This document shows, in pieces, positions 15,099 to 21,668 of a stretch of 34,423 nucleotides of DNA. A model generated the notes under the pieces. It had not been told where the DNA came from, did no database searches, and was given only the letters and a program-made list of their open reading frames with translations. Origin of the DNA: a virus; IMG/VR virus record IMGVR_UViG_3300031857_000692, positions 1 through 34,423 of that record. One strand, written 5' to 3'. Positions within the stretch are counted from its first letter, which is position 1, and each line of letters begins with the position of its first letter. The position numbers were made by a program, and so were the translations under genes.

Positions 15099-16118
15099 AT
15101 GGCTCGGACGCGGGTCCGCTTTGGCATCTGGGTCCGGCCTGATGTTTTCCGTTGCACCAGCACCTGTAGGGCGCGAGGTGGCACCCGTGCCATTACGCGG
15201 TCGCTGTACGGGGGCACTGCTGGTGCCTACAGCCTGACGGCATCCCGTGGCACCTTCACGGCCACAGGCGTTGCAGCGGGCACCCTGCGCGGCCGTCTGA
15301 CGACAGGTGCGGCCGGATCGTATGCCGTCACCGGGCAAGCTGCCGGCACCAATGCAGGACGCCTGACGACGGCTGCCGCTGGCAACTACAGCGTCAGTGG
15401 CGTTGCTGCTGGCACGCTGCGTGGGCGGCTGCTGGGGGCCTCTGCCGGGGCGTTCACCATCACCGGCATCGCAGCCGGCACCCTCACGGGCCGTAAGGCC
15501 ACTGGCGACGCTGGCAGCTTCACGGCCACAGGCGTAGCGGCAGCCCTGATCAAGGGCCGCAGCATGGCCGGTGCTGTCGGATCGTTTGCCGTCATCGGCA
15601 TTGCGGCCGGGCTTGCTGCCATCCGCCAGGTGGTGGGTGCTGTCGGCTCGTTTGCCATCTCGGGGCAGGCTGCCACCGTCAAGACGGGCCGCATTGCCAC
15701 AGGCAGCGCAGGGGCGTTCAGCGTCACGGCACACCCTGCATCGCTCAAAGCGGGCCGGCTTGCTACGGGTGGCACTGGCGCCTTCACGGTGTCTGGGCAG
15801 GGAGCGGCCTTGGCGCGGGCGCTGCTGGTGCCCGGTGCGGCTGGCTCCTATGTCGTTGCGGGCCAGAGCGCAGGGTTCCAGGGCCAGCGGTATCTGGCAG
15901 TTGGTGGCGGTGCGTTTGCTGTCACCGGCATCACGGCTGATCTGATCAAGGGTGGAGGGGTTGAGCCGCTGGATGCGGGCGCGTTTGCCGTGACGGGGCA
16001 AGCTGCGGCACTGCTTAGGGGCTACATGTCGGCAGGGGGCGTTGGATCGTTTGCTGTGACGGGGCAAGCTGCAGACTTGAGCAAGACCACAATTCGGCGG
16101 CGCGTACTGATCTTCTAA
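15099..16118 (+). CDS. Tail fibre-like protein with 22-residue repeats
   Basis: After a basic 50-residue head, this 339-residue protein is built from about 13 tandem units of 22 residues with consensus G(S/A)(F/Y)AVTGQAAxLxxGRxxx. The alternation of short strands and Gly turns suggests a beta-solenoid or trimeric fibre shaft. Repeats diverge most in the middle (AHPAS, AGQSAG). It is the last gene before the membrane and lysis cluster. A host-contact or fibre role is inferred. Confidence 0.6.
   Translation: MARTRVRFGIWVRPDVFRCTSTCRARGGTRAITRSLYGGTAGAYSLTASRGTFTATGVAAGTLRGRLTTGAAGSYAVTGQAAGTNAGRLTTAAAGNYSVSGVAAGTLRGRLLGASAGAFTITGIAAGTLTGRKATGDAGSFTATGVAAALIKGRSMAGAVGSFAVIGIAAGLAAIRQVVGAVGSFAISGQAATVKTGRIATGSAGAFSVTAHPASLKAGRLATGGTGAFTVSGQGAALARALLVPGAAGSYVVAGQSAGFQGQRYLAVGGGAFAVTGITADLIKGGGVEPLDAGAFAVTGQAAALLRGYMSAGGVGSFAVTGQAADLSKTTIRRRVLIF
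15249..16106 (+). repeat. Tandem 66-bp coding repeat, about 13 copies
   Basis: Units of 22 codons starting at residue 51 (GTFTATGVAAGT), then GSYAVTGQAAGT, GNYSVSGVAAGT and so on to GSFAVTGQAADL. One unit near the end is 23 codons. Nucleotide identity is highest between first and last units, so copy number may vary by recombination. Confidence 0.75.
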
Positions 16119-16174
16119 GCGGCAACCTACCGCGAGTGAGGGCTATACCTATGGCCTCTCAGAATCGGCAACCT
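16119..16174 (+). promoter_or_regulatory. Two copies of the late junction element
   Basis: GCGGCAACCTACC around 16119-16131 and TCGGCAACCT at 16165-16174. The first is 22 bases before ATG 16151, the second lies just inside that frame, which makes the exact start of the following gene uncertain. Confidence 0.45.
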
Positions 16175-16486
16175 TTATTAAGTCCCGCTGTGACCATCGC
16201 CGGCCATGAATGCCCAAGCCTGCCCAGCGACTGGGCACATGCCATGGAGGTTCTCGTGAACGGGACGCCCGACCCTTTTTGGGATGAAGTCCGCCGCCAT
16301 GTGGTGTCGTGGCTGATCATCTGCGGCGTTGGCGGCATCGGCTACCTGGCCGTGCAGGTGCCGATCCGGCTGGATCGTGTCCTGATCAATCAGGAGACGT
16401 TTCAGAGCGAGATGCGGGAGTTCAAGGCCGAGCTGCAGGATCTGGGCGTGCGGATGACACGGCAGGAAATGAGGCAGCGGCCATGA
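16151..16486 (+). CDS. Small membrane protein of the lysis cluster
   Basis: The ATG start gives 111 residues; an upstream in-frame GTG at 16136 and later starts (GTG 16190, ATG 16244) are possible because a second junction element lies inside the frame. One membrane segment is seen at about residues 55-76 (VSWLIICGVGGIGYLAVQV), followed by a charged coiled-coil-like helix (ETFQSEMREFKAELQDLG). It overlaps the next gene by ATGA. Position two genes before the lysin suggests a holin or lysis accessory protein, but topology alone does not prove it. Confidence 0.6.
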   Translation: MASQNRQPLLSPAVTIAGHECPSLPSDWAHAMEVLVNGTPDPFWDEVRRHVVSWLIICGVGGIGYLAVQVPIRLDRVLINQETFQSEMREFKAELQDLGVRMTRQEMRQRP

Positions 16487-16788
16487 TCAGCGTCTCCCCC
16501 ACGTTCAAAGGGTTTACCCCCATCGGCATGATGATCGTCGGCGCTGCCGTGTCGCTGGCTGTCTCCGGCGCGGTGCGGGTTGGGTTGTGCGAGATGCGGG
16601 CATCCGGGCCGGATCAGTGCCAGCCGGCATGGGACAACATGCAGGCAGACTTGAGGGCCTCGGGGCTGGGGATCGGCGGGCTGCTGGCGCAGTCTCCGGT
16701 GGCTGCCTATCTGTCGGGGCACAAGCGGCGGCAAGAGCGTGGCCCGAAGCGTGGGCCTGATGGGCGGTTCCTGGGCAGGGAAAACTAG
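16483..16788 (+). CDS. Small membrane protein with basic PDGRF tail
   Basis: This 101-residue protein starts in an ATGA overlap. A membrane segment at about residues 11-33 (FTPIGMMIVGAAVSLAVSGA) is followed by a second weaker hydrophobic stretch (LGIGGLLAQSPVAAYL), then a strongly basic tail KRRQERGPKRGPDGRFLGRE. The PDGRF ending echoes the RDxxGRF motif of the three basic proteins. It is a holin candidate by size, hydrophobic pattern, charged tail and position before the endolysin. Confidence 0.6.
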   Translation: MISVSPTFKGFTPIGMMIVGAAVSLAVSGAVRVGLCEMRASGPDQCQPAWDNMQADLRASGLGIGGLLAQSPVAAYLSGHKRRQERGPKRGPDGRFLGREN

Positions 16789-16807
16789 GGAAACTGCAGG
16801 CTCCACC

Positions 16808-17089
16808 GTGAGATTGCGCCCCCTGATCGGCCGTCTGGCCACCCGTCTGGCCGAGATGGCCGTTGATCGTGCTTTGCAGGCCGTGTTGCCTCAGGTGTTC
16901 GGCCGGCTGGATCAGGAGCTGCCGATGGTGCTGCGCAACAGCGTCCCGCCCGTGATCGTGGAGGGCCTGATTGCCAGCGCCATCGCGGATGCCGTGGGCA
17001 AGCCGGCAACCATGGGGCAGATCGAGGCCGTCGCCCGTCTGTTCAACCCCGTGGCCGCCGCTGTTCCCTTCGACCGCCGTCGCCGCTGA
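16808..17089 (+). CDS. Small helical protein preceding the endolysin
   Basis: This 93-residue protein is read from GTG at 16808; the frame is open further upstream into the previous gene, so the start is not certain. It is amphipathic helical with IGRLATRLAEMAVDRALQAV and VEGLIASAIADAVG, and a basic end FDRRRR. It is coupled by TGATG to the endolysin. A lysis regulator or membrane-associated accessory is possible; no family is recognised. Confidence 0.5.
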   Translation: MRLRPLIGRLATRLAEMAVDRALQAVLPQVFGRLDQELPMVLRNSVPPVIVEGLIASAIADAVGKPATMGQIEAVARLFNPVAAAVPFDRRRR

Positions 17090-18246
17090 TGACGTTTGCA
17101 ACGGTGCGCGGGGCAGCGGAAGAGGCTGCCAAGCGGGGGAAGCTCACGCCCCATCAGCTGGCCGCGTTGTCGGCGCTGGATCAGGCGCTCACGGATGAGC
17201 AGCGGGAGCTGTTCACGGATGCATGGCGGGCCGAGGGGAGCCCCGCGAGGCTGCCGGAGCCGGCCTGGCTGAAGCCCGCGCTGAAGATCATCAAAGAGTT
17301 TGAGTCTTTGCGCCTTGAGGCCTACCGCTGCCCTGCTGGCGTGCCAACCATTGGATACGGGGCCACCCGCATGATCAACAAGCCCGTGCGGATGGGCGAC
17401 AAGATCACGGCTGAGTTTGCTGAGGAACTGCTGGTCAATCAGGTTGAGAACCTCTTTGCCCCCGGCATGTTCGCCCTATTGCCGATGGCCAAGGCATGGA
17501 AGCCGGACCAGCAGGCGGCATTGGTGTCGTGGGCCTTCAATGTGGGCCTAGGGGCCGTTGAGGATTCCACGCTGCGCAAGCGGCTGATGGCTAAGGAAGA
17601 TCCTGCCGTCGTGGTCCCGCAGGAGCTGATCCGTTGGGACAAGGCAGACGGGAAGGTGCTGCAGGGGCTCAAGCGGCGCCGTGAGGCTGAGGTGCTGCTG
17701 TTCCTTGGCGGATCTACACCGCCCAAGCCCGCCACCGTGGCACCGCCCACCAGCAAGCCGCACCTGAGGCTGACGAGGGCCGGCAAGAAAGACGGCAGAG
17801 GGCTGGAGCTGCTGAAGCTGCAGTACGTCAAGGGTGGCGCCGTGGTGGGTGAGCTGCTGGCCGTCTCTGGAGCCCCACGGGCGCAGGTGTTCCGCAAGGG
17901 CGTGGACTCCAAAGCCGGGAGCCTGGAGCCGCTGCCAGAGGGCCGCTGGGGCATCTCTGACATCGCGTGGGCCGGCGGGAAAGACAACTACGCGGCCAGC
18001 TGGGGTGTGGGGCTGGGGCCTGCCAGCATCCCCCTGCGGTACTTGGAACCGGGCACAACGCAGCGCAGTGCCATCGAAATCCACTACGACGCCAACGCGG
18101 GCAGCAGCCCTGGCACGGCCGGCTGCGTGGGGATGCGGTCTATCGGTGACCTGCAGACGCTGATCGGGTGGATGCGGGACACGGACCCCCGTGATCTGTT
18201 CTGCGATTGGGGTCTAGGGAGCTGCCCGACGCCAAAGGCAAGCTAG
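17089..18246 (+). CDS. Endolysin: GH24 lysozyme plus L,D-transpeptidase-like domain
   Basis: In this 385-residue protein, residues of about 60-205 are a T4-type lysozyme (GH24) domain with FESLRLEAYRCPAGVPTIGYG: catalytic Glu72, Cys81 at the position of T4 Asp20, and Thr87. Engineered T4 lysozyme with Cys at position 20 is known to stay active, so this is not a dead enzyme. After a Pro-rich linker, residues of about 225-375 carry IEIHYDANAGSSPGTAGC: H332 and G345-C346 arranged as in YkuD-type L,D-transpeptidases. The protein may thus cut glycan and act on peptide cross-links. No signal peptide is visible, so release should depend on a holin. Confidence 0.8.
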   Translation: MTFATVRGAAEEAAKRGKLTPHQLAALSALDQALTDEQRELFTDAWRAEGSPARLPEPAWLKPALKIIKEFESLRLEAYRCPAGVPTIGYGATRMINKPVRMGDKITAEFAEELLVNQVENLFAPGMFALLPMAKAWKPDQQAALVSWAFNVGLGAVEDSTLRKRLMAKEDPAVVVPQELIRWDKADGKVLQGLKRRREAEVLLFLGGSTPPKPATVAPPTSKPHLRLTRAGKKDGRGLELLKLQYVKGGAVVGELLAVSGAPRAQVFRKGVDSKAGSLEPLPEGRWGISDIAWAGGKDNYAASWGVGLGPASIPLRYLEPGTTQRSAIEIHYDANAGSSPGTAGCVGMRSIGDLQTLIGWMRDTDPRDLFCDWGLGSCPTPKAS

Positions 18247-18263
18247 GCAAACGCTTAGGGATC

Positions 18264-19139
18264 GTGGCCAAGAGTGGCGGGCGCCGGTATGCAAGAGACA
18301 ACCGTGGGCGGTTCGCCTCGACTGGCGCCACGGCTCGTGGTGGGCGGCTGAAGACTGCCGGCGGGAACAAGCGGGCCACCGTCACAGTTAAGGCCAAGGG
18401 TGGAGGGAATGGCACTATCGCCAAGCCCAAAGGTCTCAAACCGGGGACACTCAAGCCAAAGCCAGTCGCTAAGCCTGCGCCCGTAGCCAAGGCCAAGACA
18501 CGACTCCCCAGAACCGCCGGCACCGTTGCCAAGCCCAAAGGTCTCAAGCCCGGAACGCTAAAGCCCAAGACGACGGCCCGATCAGGCAAGGGCAAGGCTC
18601 CGGCCACCAAGCTCCCTGGCGTGAACTCTGATCAGTACAAGTACAACGCAGCCGGATACCTGGCGACCCCCAAAGAGCGGCAGCGGATGAGAGGCCGTGA
18701 CCGAGCCCGCGAAAAAAATGCGGCCCTCGCTTCCGCTCAAACGGCAGGCACGCTCAGGGCGCAGCGACGAGCGGCCGACTCCTTGCTGACTGGAAGGATT
18801 GAAACCAGAGCCTTCTCTAGTACCGCAAGCCTTGCCAAGTCTGCGCATGATCGCAGAGCCAAACGGGCAGGAGAGAACTTCTCGCGCACAAGCATTGCCA
18901 ACCTCAGGCAAAGCACGGCACTCACGCAGAAGGCAGTCCAGATCCAACAGAAGGCAGCCGAACGCAAGGCAGCTGGCAAGCCCATCACCGCAGCCATGCA
19001 GAGGCAGCACGCTGAGATTGTCAGCAAGATCAACAAGCTCAACAAGAGTGAGCAGACGGCCAGGAAAGCGCTTGACGTGCTCCAGCAGCAGAAGAACACG
19101 ATGGAGGGCAGGATCCGAGGCAATCGGAGATACCTGTAG
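18264..19139 (+). CDS. Basic RDxxGRF-family protein, copy 2
   Basis: This 291-residue protein starts from GTG at 18264, chosen because the resulting MAKSGGRRYARDNRGRFAST aligns with the starts of the proteins at 20 and 20248, and because TAGGG lies just upstream. An in-frame TTG at 18207 would overlap the lysin. Residues 45-125 contain two copies of AKPKGLKPGTLKPK. Residues of about 135-285 are helical and highly charged, ending in RIRGNRRYL. It follows the endolysin gene. The role is unknown; DNA-binding or head-internal is possible from charge. Confidence 0.7.
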   Translation: MAKSGGRRYARDNRGRFASTGATARGGRLKTAGGNKRATVTVKAKGGGNGTIAKPKGLKPGTLKPKPVAKPAPVAKAKTRLPRTAGTVAKPKGLKPGTLKPKTTARSGKGKAPATKLPGVNSDQYKYNAAGYLATPKERQRMRGRDRAREKNAALASAQTAGTLRAQRRAADSLLTGRIETRAFSSTASLAKSAHDRRAKRAGENFSRTSIANLRQSTALTQKAVQIQQKAAERKAAGKPITAAMQRQHAEIVSKINKLNKSEQTARKALDVLQQQKNTMEGRIRGNRRYL

Positions 19140-19143
19140 CCAG

Positions 19144-19153
19144 CTGGCAACCT
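19144..19153 (+). promoter_or_regulatory. Late junction element
   Basis: CTGGCAACCT, with exactly 20 bases between its last T and the ATG at 19174. Confidence 0.5.
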
Positions 19154-19173
19154 GAGAAAACCGCACCACGCCC

Positions 19174-19416
19174 ATGTCCGCCAAGCCCTCGCCTCACTGG
19201 GGCGATTGGATGTGTCCTCAGCTTCAGCTCCACCATGAAGTTGAGTTGGAGCGCGGCAAGCGGGCGCTGGAATCAGGGGCGCCTGGCGATGTGCTGGCCA
19301 TGGCGATGAAGTTGTGGAGATTGACGATCCACCAAGACCAGATCATCAGGGCTGCCACCCGGCACATCGCCGCGCTGGAAGCTCAGGCCGCCCTGTCCGG
19401 TTCCGGCCCGCTGTAG
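19174..19416 (+). CDS. Small helical protein
   Basis: This 80-residue protein has a Trp/Cys-containing start (SPHWGDWMCPQLQLHHEVEL) followed by a long helix (LAMAMKLWRLTIHQDQIIRAA). It has its own late element upstream. Its 3' end overlaps the 3' end of the convergent small gene 19383-19559 by 34 bases. No family is recognised. Confidence 0.6.
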   Translation: MSAKPSPHWGDWMCPQLQLHHEVELERGKRALESGAPGDVLAMAMKLWRLTIHQDQIIRAATRHIAALEAQAALSGSGPL

Positions 19417-19559
19417 CCCCGCGCCACGGCCATCTGGCGCCAGAGTTCCTGCGCACGGGCGCCGCAGCGGTCGCAGACGCTCATCCCGAGGCCACTGACA
19501 CGCCAGACGGGTTCCCCGCCCTGATTGACCACTTCGATGGTCGGAGCTTCAACGATCAT
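19383..19559 (-). CDS. Small CxxC protein, 58 residues
   Basis: The ATG at 19559 overlaps the stop of the basic-protein gene 19556-20248 (ATGA), and the frame ends at 19383. The product has a beta-like start (MIVEAPTIEVVNQGGEPVWR), then VCDRCGARAQELWRQM, a CxxC followed by a helix, which could bind zinc. The 3' end overlaps the convergent gene at 19174-19416. Coupling plus sensible composition support it; only one CxxC pair is present, so a zinc site would need a dimer or other ligands. Confidence 0.6.
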   Translation of the reverse strand: MIVEAPTIEVVNQGGEPVWRVSGLGMSVCDRCGARAQELWRQMAVARGYSGPEPDRAA

Positions 19560-20248
19560 TTGCGTGGCTTGCGTGGTTTGCGGGTGCGTTTCGGCGGGCC
19601 TGACGTGTTGCGCGGCCCCGGGCGAAGATTGTTCTTGCCGGCTTTGGGCTTGCCTTTGCCGGTGAAGGCCAGCTGCTGGTCGTATATCTGCAGGGCCTTC
19701 TGTGCCGGCTTGCTGCCTGCCGCTGCTGCTTTGGCGGCGCGTGATGCACGGCGGCGGATGGCACGGTTGGCCTGCTTGAAGTTGGCGCCTTGCGCCATGA
19801 TCCGGCCGATCTCGCCATCAATGCCCGGCTTGCTGCGCTCGGTGATCCAGCGGGCATCCTGCCGTTGCATGGCGTGACGCATCTGCTTGGCACGCTTGCC
19901 AATGCCCTTTAACTCGGTGTAGGCGCCGGAGAGGTTGCCTGCAGTCCTGACCCATTGGCGATCCCCTTTAGCATTACGGCCGGATCCGGTGACTGGCTGG
20001 TAAGGCCTGATGCCGCTGCGGATGGGTGCGCGGCCTGGGCGGATGTTGTTGGCTGGCGTTGGCGGTTTTGACGGTTTTCCCGGCCGCCGGCCGATGGTGC
20101 CCGAGGGTGCCGCCCCCTTGGCCTTGGCCGTCACCGTGGCCCGCTTGCCTGAGGCCTTTTTGATCCGTCCGCCACGTGCGGTGGCCCCGGTGCTGGAGAA
20201 CCGCCCACGGGCGTCCCGTGGTTGCCGTCTTGCACCGCCCCTGGCCAT
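19556..20248 (-). CDS. Basic RDxxGRF-family protein, copy 3
   Basis: The N-terminus of this 230-residue protein (MARGGARRQPRDARGRFSST, then GATARGGRIKK and KRATVTAKAKG) is closely related to copy 2, also at DNA level, but on the opposite strand, so the first ~130 bases of the two genes form imperfect inverted repeats. The middle is Pro/Arg-rich, and residues 100-200 are helical with KQMRHAMQRQDARWITE and NRAIRRRASRAAKAAAAG. It ends in Lys/Arg/Pro repeats (KPRKPRK). The start is 20 bases from the half-site of the palindromic late element. Confidence 0.75.
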   Translation of the reverse strand: MARGGARRQPRDARGRFSSTGATARGGRIKKASGKRATVTAKAKGAAPSGTIGRRPGKPSKPPTPANNIRPGRAPIRSGIRPYQPVTGSGRNAKGDRQWVRTAGNLSGAYTELKGIGKRAKQMRHAMQRQDARWITERSKPGIDGEIGRIMAQGANFKQANRAIRRRASRAAKAAAAGSKPAQKALQIYDQQLAFTGKGKPKAGKNNLRPGPRNTSGPPKRTRKPRKPRK

Positions 20249-20267
20249 CCATCTGCCGCCTGTTCCT

Positions 20268-20285
20268 TAGGTTTCCGGCAACCTG
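20268..20285. promoter_or_regulatory. Palindromic late element between divergent genes
   Basis: AGGTT, TCCGGC, AACCT inverted repeat; 17 bases identical to 4928-4944. Exactly 20 bases separate each arm from a start codon: ATG 20305 on + and ATG 20248 on -. This symmetry is the best evidence that the element acts directionally from each half-site. Confidence 0.65.
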
Positions 20286-20304
20286 CTGTAACGGCAGGCA
20301 TGGC

Positions 20305-20472
20305 ATGGACGTGGCAGAGGCGCGTGAGCAGCTGGTCACGGTCTGGTGGTGGACGCGAGCCGGGGCAAGCTGCCGCAAGATCCACCGCGATGACGTGGAC
20401 GAGGTGCGGCAGGCGCTGCGGGCCGAGGGTGCGGATACGTGGGTGACGGGGCTGATCCTGACTGGGTGCTAG
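20305..20472 (+). CDS. Small 55-residue protein
   Basis: The product MDVAEAREQLVTVWWWTRAG continues with a helix ending in TGLILTGC. The start is fixed by the 20-base spacing from the palindromic element and is preferred over ATG 20300 in another frame. A hairpin follows directly on the stop codon. The rare WWW run and helical C-terminal half (DDVDEVRQALRAEG) suggest a small regulatory or membrane-proximal protein. No family is recognised. Confidence 0.55.
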   Translation: MDVAEAREQLVTVWWWTRAGASCRKIHRDDVDEVRQALRAEGADTWVTGLILTGC

Positions 20473-20504
20473 CTGAGACTGCCTGCAGCGCAGCAGGTTT
20501 CAGC
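20472..20504 (+). terminator. Imperfect hairpin after the 55-residue gene
   Basis: Arms of 15 bases (starting GCTGAGACT and ending TTTCAGC) around a 3-base loop; 13 of 15 positions pair, two as wobbles. There is no clear U-tract, so termination is likely but not certain. Confidence 0.4.
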
Positions 20505-20507
20505 CTG

Positions 20508-20555
20508 TATATCCCGTAGGCCACTAAGGCGAGGATCGGTGCGCAACGGGATATA
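20508..20555. repeat. Inverted repeat TATATCCCGT / ACGGGATATA
   Basis: Perfect 10-bp arms at 20508-20517 and 20546-20555 with a 28-base spacer, ending eleven bases before the ATG of the serine-recombinase fragment. TATAGT within the right arm could be a -10. An operator or a recombinase-binding site is possible. Confidence 0.5.
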
Positions 20556-20565
20556 GTCCGCCCCC

Positions 20566-20655
20566 ATGGACGGACTCACTGCTGGGTATGCCCGCGTCAG
20601 CACCTCGTCAGGGGAGCAGCTCAGCGCGTTGCGGGCGCAGCTGGCCCGCGTCAAT
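20566..20655 (+). pseudogene. Serine recombinase N-terminal remnant
   Basis: The frame from ATG 20566 reads MDGLTAGYARVSTSSGEQLS, then ALRAQLARV. This matches the N-terminus of serine recombinases (Y-x-R-V-S-T with the nucleophilic Ser, then a helix EQLxALxxQ). After about residue 30 the similarity stops; the open frame runs on to 20883 but is antisense to the gene 20608-21087 and does not look like a recombinase. The catalytic Arg cluster and DNA-binding domain are absent. It is probably a deletion scar. Chance similarity is the alternative, but the match over 25 residues in the right order argues against it. Confidence 0.6.
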
Positions 20656-21087
20656 GAAAGCGCGAGCTTGAGCAATCAGGTCCAGTGTGTTCGGTTCGCT
20701 GTCATGCAGTCGGGCCAGTTCTGCGGTCAGCTTCAGGATCAGTTGGCGGGTTGCGTCGAGTGGTGGAATGGGGCGGGGGTGGGTGCCGTAGCGGGCCAAG
20801 ACGGCGCGGGCATGTTCCAGTGCCGCAGTATTGAGGCAGACGCGGAAAATCCCAGGCTTTACCTTGTCGCCGGTTGCGTTTGAGCAAACCTGAGCCGCGT
20901 AACTAAACTCATCCCGCATTGTTTCAGGCATCAACTCCAGCAGCTCCTCATCCGTAGGCCCCGCCCCATCCCACTCAGCCAGGGCGGCGCGGGCGCGTTT
21001 GCAGAGCCGGTTGGTGAGCGCCAGTTCGTCAAGCTGAATTTCAAGCGCCGTCAACAGCTCGGCGGCTAGTGCTTTGTAGTCAGTCAT
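20608..21087 (-). CDS. Last gene of small-gene operon, 159 residues
   Basis: It starts at the ATG overlapping the upstream stop (ATGA). Residues 1-35 form a helix (MTDYKALAAELLTALEIQLD), followed by AEWDGAGPTDEELLELMPE and DEFSYAAQVCS segments typical of accessory cyanophage proteins. The last ~15 codons (AFIDAGQLRPQRAELLP) are antisense to the serine-recombinase fragment, so the C-terminus may have been created by the event that broke that gene. Function unknown. Confidence 0.65.
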   Translation of the reverse strand: MTDYKALAAELLTALEIQLDELALTNRLCKRARAALAEWDGAGPTDEELLELMPETMRDEFSYAAQVCSNATGDKVKPGIFRVCLNTAALEHARAVLARYGTHPRPIPPLDATRQLILKLTAELARLHDSEPNTLDLIAQARAFIDAGQLRPQRAELLP

Positions 21088-21668
21088 GGCGTTGCGTATG
21101 CAGGACAGTGGCGGGCGTACGTCCCCTTGGTGCGTGAGGCTTCCGGGTAACCCAGCCCGCATTTGTGAACCCAATGGACGCAGGTTGCGCAGTTCAGGGT
21201 TCGTTGCCGGTTGCGGTAGTTGCGGTTGTATTCCCGCTGCCGTTCCCGCTTGGCCTGTAGCCGGCGGGCTTCTTCTTCCGGACTGAGCTGTGGGCGTTGG
21301 TTGCCGATCAACTTGGGCCGTGGCAGCTCCCGCAGGTCGTGGTCACAGTGGGCCCAATCCTTCCACCGCACGATGCGGGACACGCTGGCATCGTGGGTGT
21401 TGAAGCGGGCCGCTATGGCGCAGATGCTCTGGTGCTGCAACAGGTGCAGTTCCCGCATCTCCCTGACCACGGCCTCGGTCCAGCGTGCGTTGGGGTTGTG
21501 GGTGCCTTTGCCGTAGCGGTGGCGCTGATGGCGGCGGGTGAGCTGCAGGATGCGCTCTGGGACGAGGTGCTCAGAGTGAACGGTTGAAGTCAACTTGCCC
21601 ACGGTGATGCGGATGGCCTGGTCTGGGAGGCGGTCAACCTGCGGGGCTGGTTTGCGGTAGATGGTCAT
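21084..21668 (-). CDS. HTH DNA-binding protein with Cys-rich C-terminus
   Basis: In this 194-residue protein, residues of about 58-105 contain ARWTEAVVREMRELH followed by ICAIAARFNTHDASVSRIVR and WKDW, the homeodomain-like helix-turn-helix that often accompanies phage regulators and HNH proteins. Residues 128-160 are Arg-rich and helical. The end (LNCATCVHWVHKCGLGYPEA, then HCPAY) has four Cys and two His that could bind zinc. It overlaps both neighbours by ATGA. It is a regulator candidate. Confidence 0.65.
   Translation of the reverse strand: MTIYRKPAPQVDRLPDQAIRITVGKLTSTVHSEHLVPERILQLTRRHQRHRYGKGTHNPNARWTEAVVREMRELHLLQHQSICAIAARFNTHDASVSRIVRWKDWAHCDHDLRELPRPKLIGNQRPQLSPEEEARRLQAKRERQREYNRNYRNRQRTLNCATCVHWVHKCGLGYPEASRTKGTYARHCPAYATP

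Noticed and set aside
14841-16067. Minus-strand open frame of 408 codons
   Set aside because: Antisense to the 22-residue repeat fibre; its apparent repeats are the complement of that array.
15249-16106. Repeat block considered as a noncoding satellite
   Set aside because: Period is exactly 66 bases and changes respect codon phase, so it is protein-level repetition.
17300-17360. Endolysin judged inactive because Asp is Cys
   Set aside because: T4 lysozyme with Cys at the equivalent position keeps activity, and YRCPAG is common in GH24 lysins.
20656-20883. Continuation of the serine recombinase frame
   Set aside because: The frame stays open but loses all similarity after about residue 30 and is antisense to a coupled minus-strand gene.
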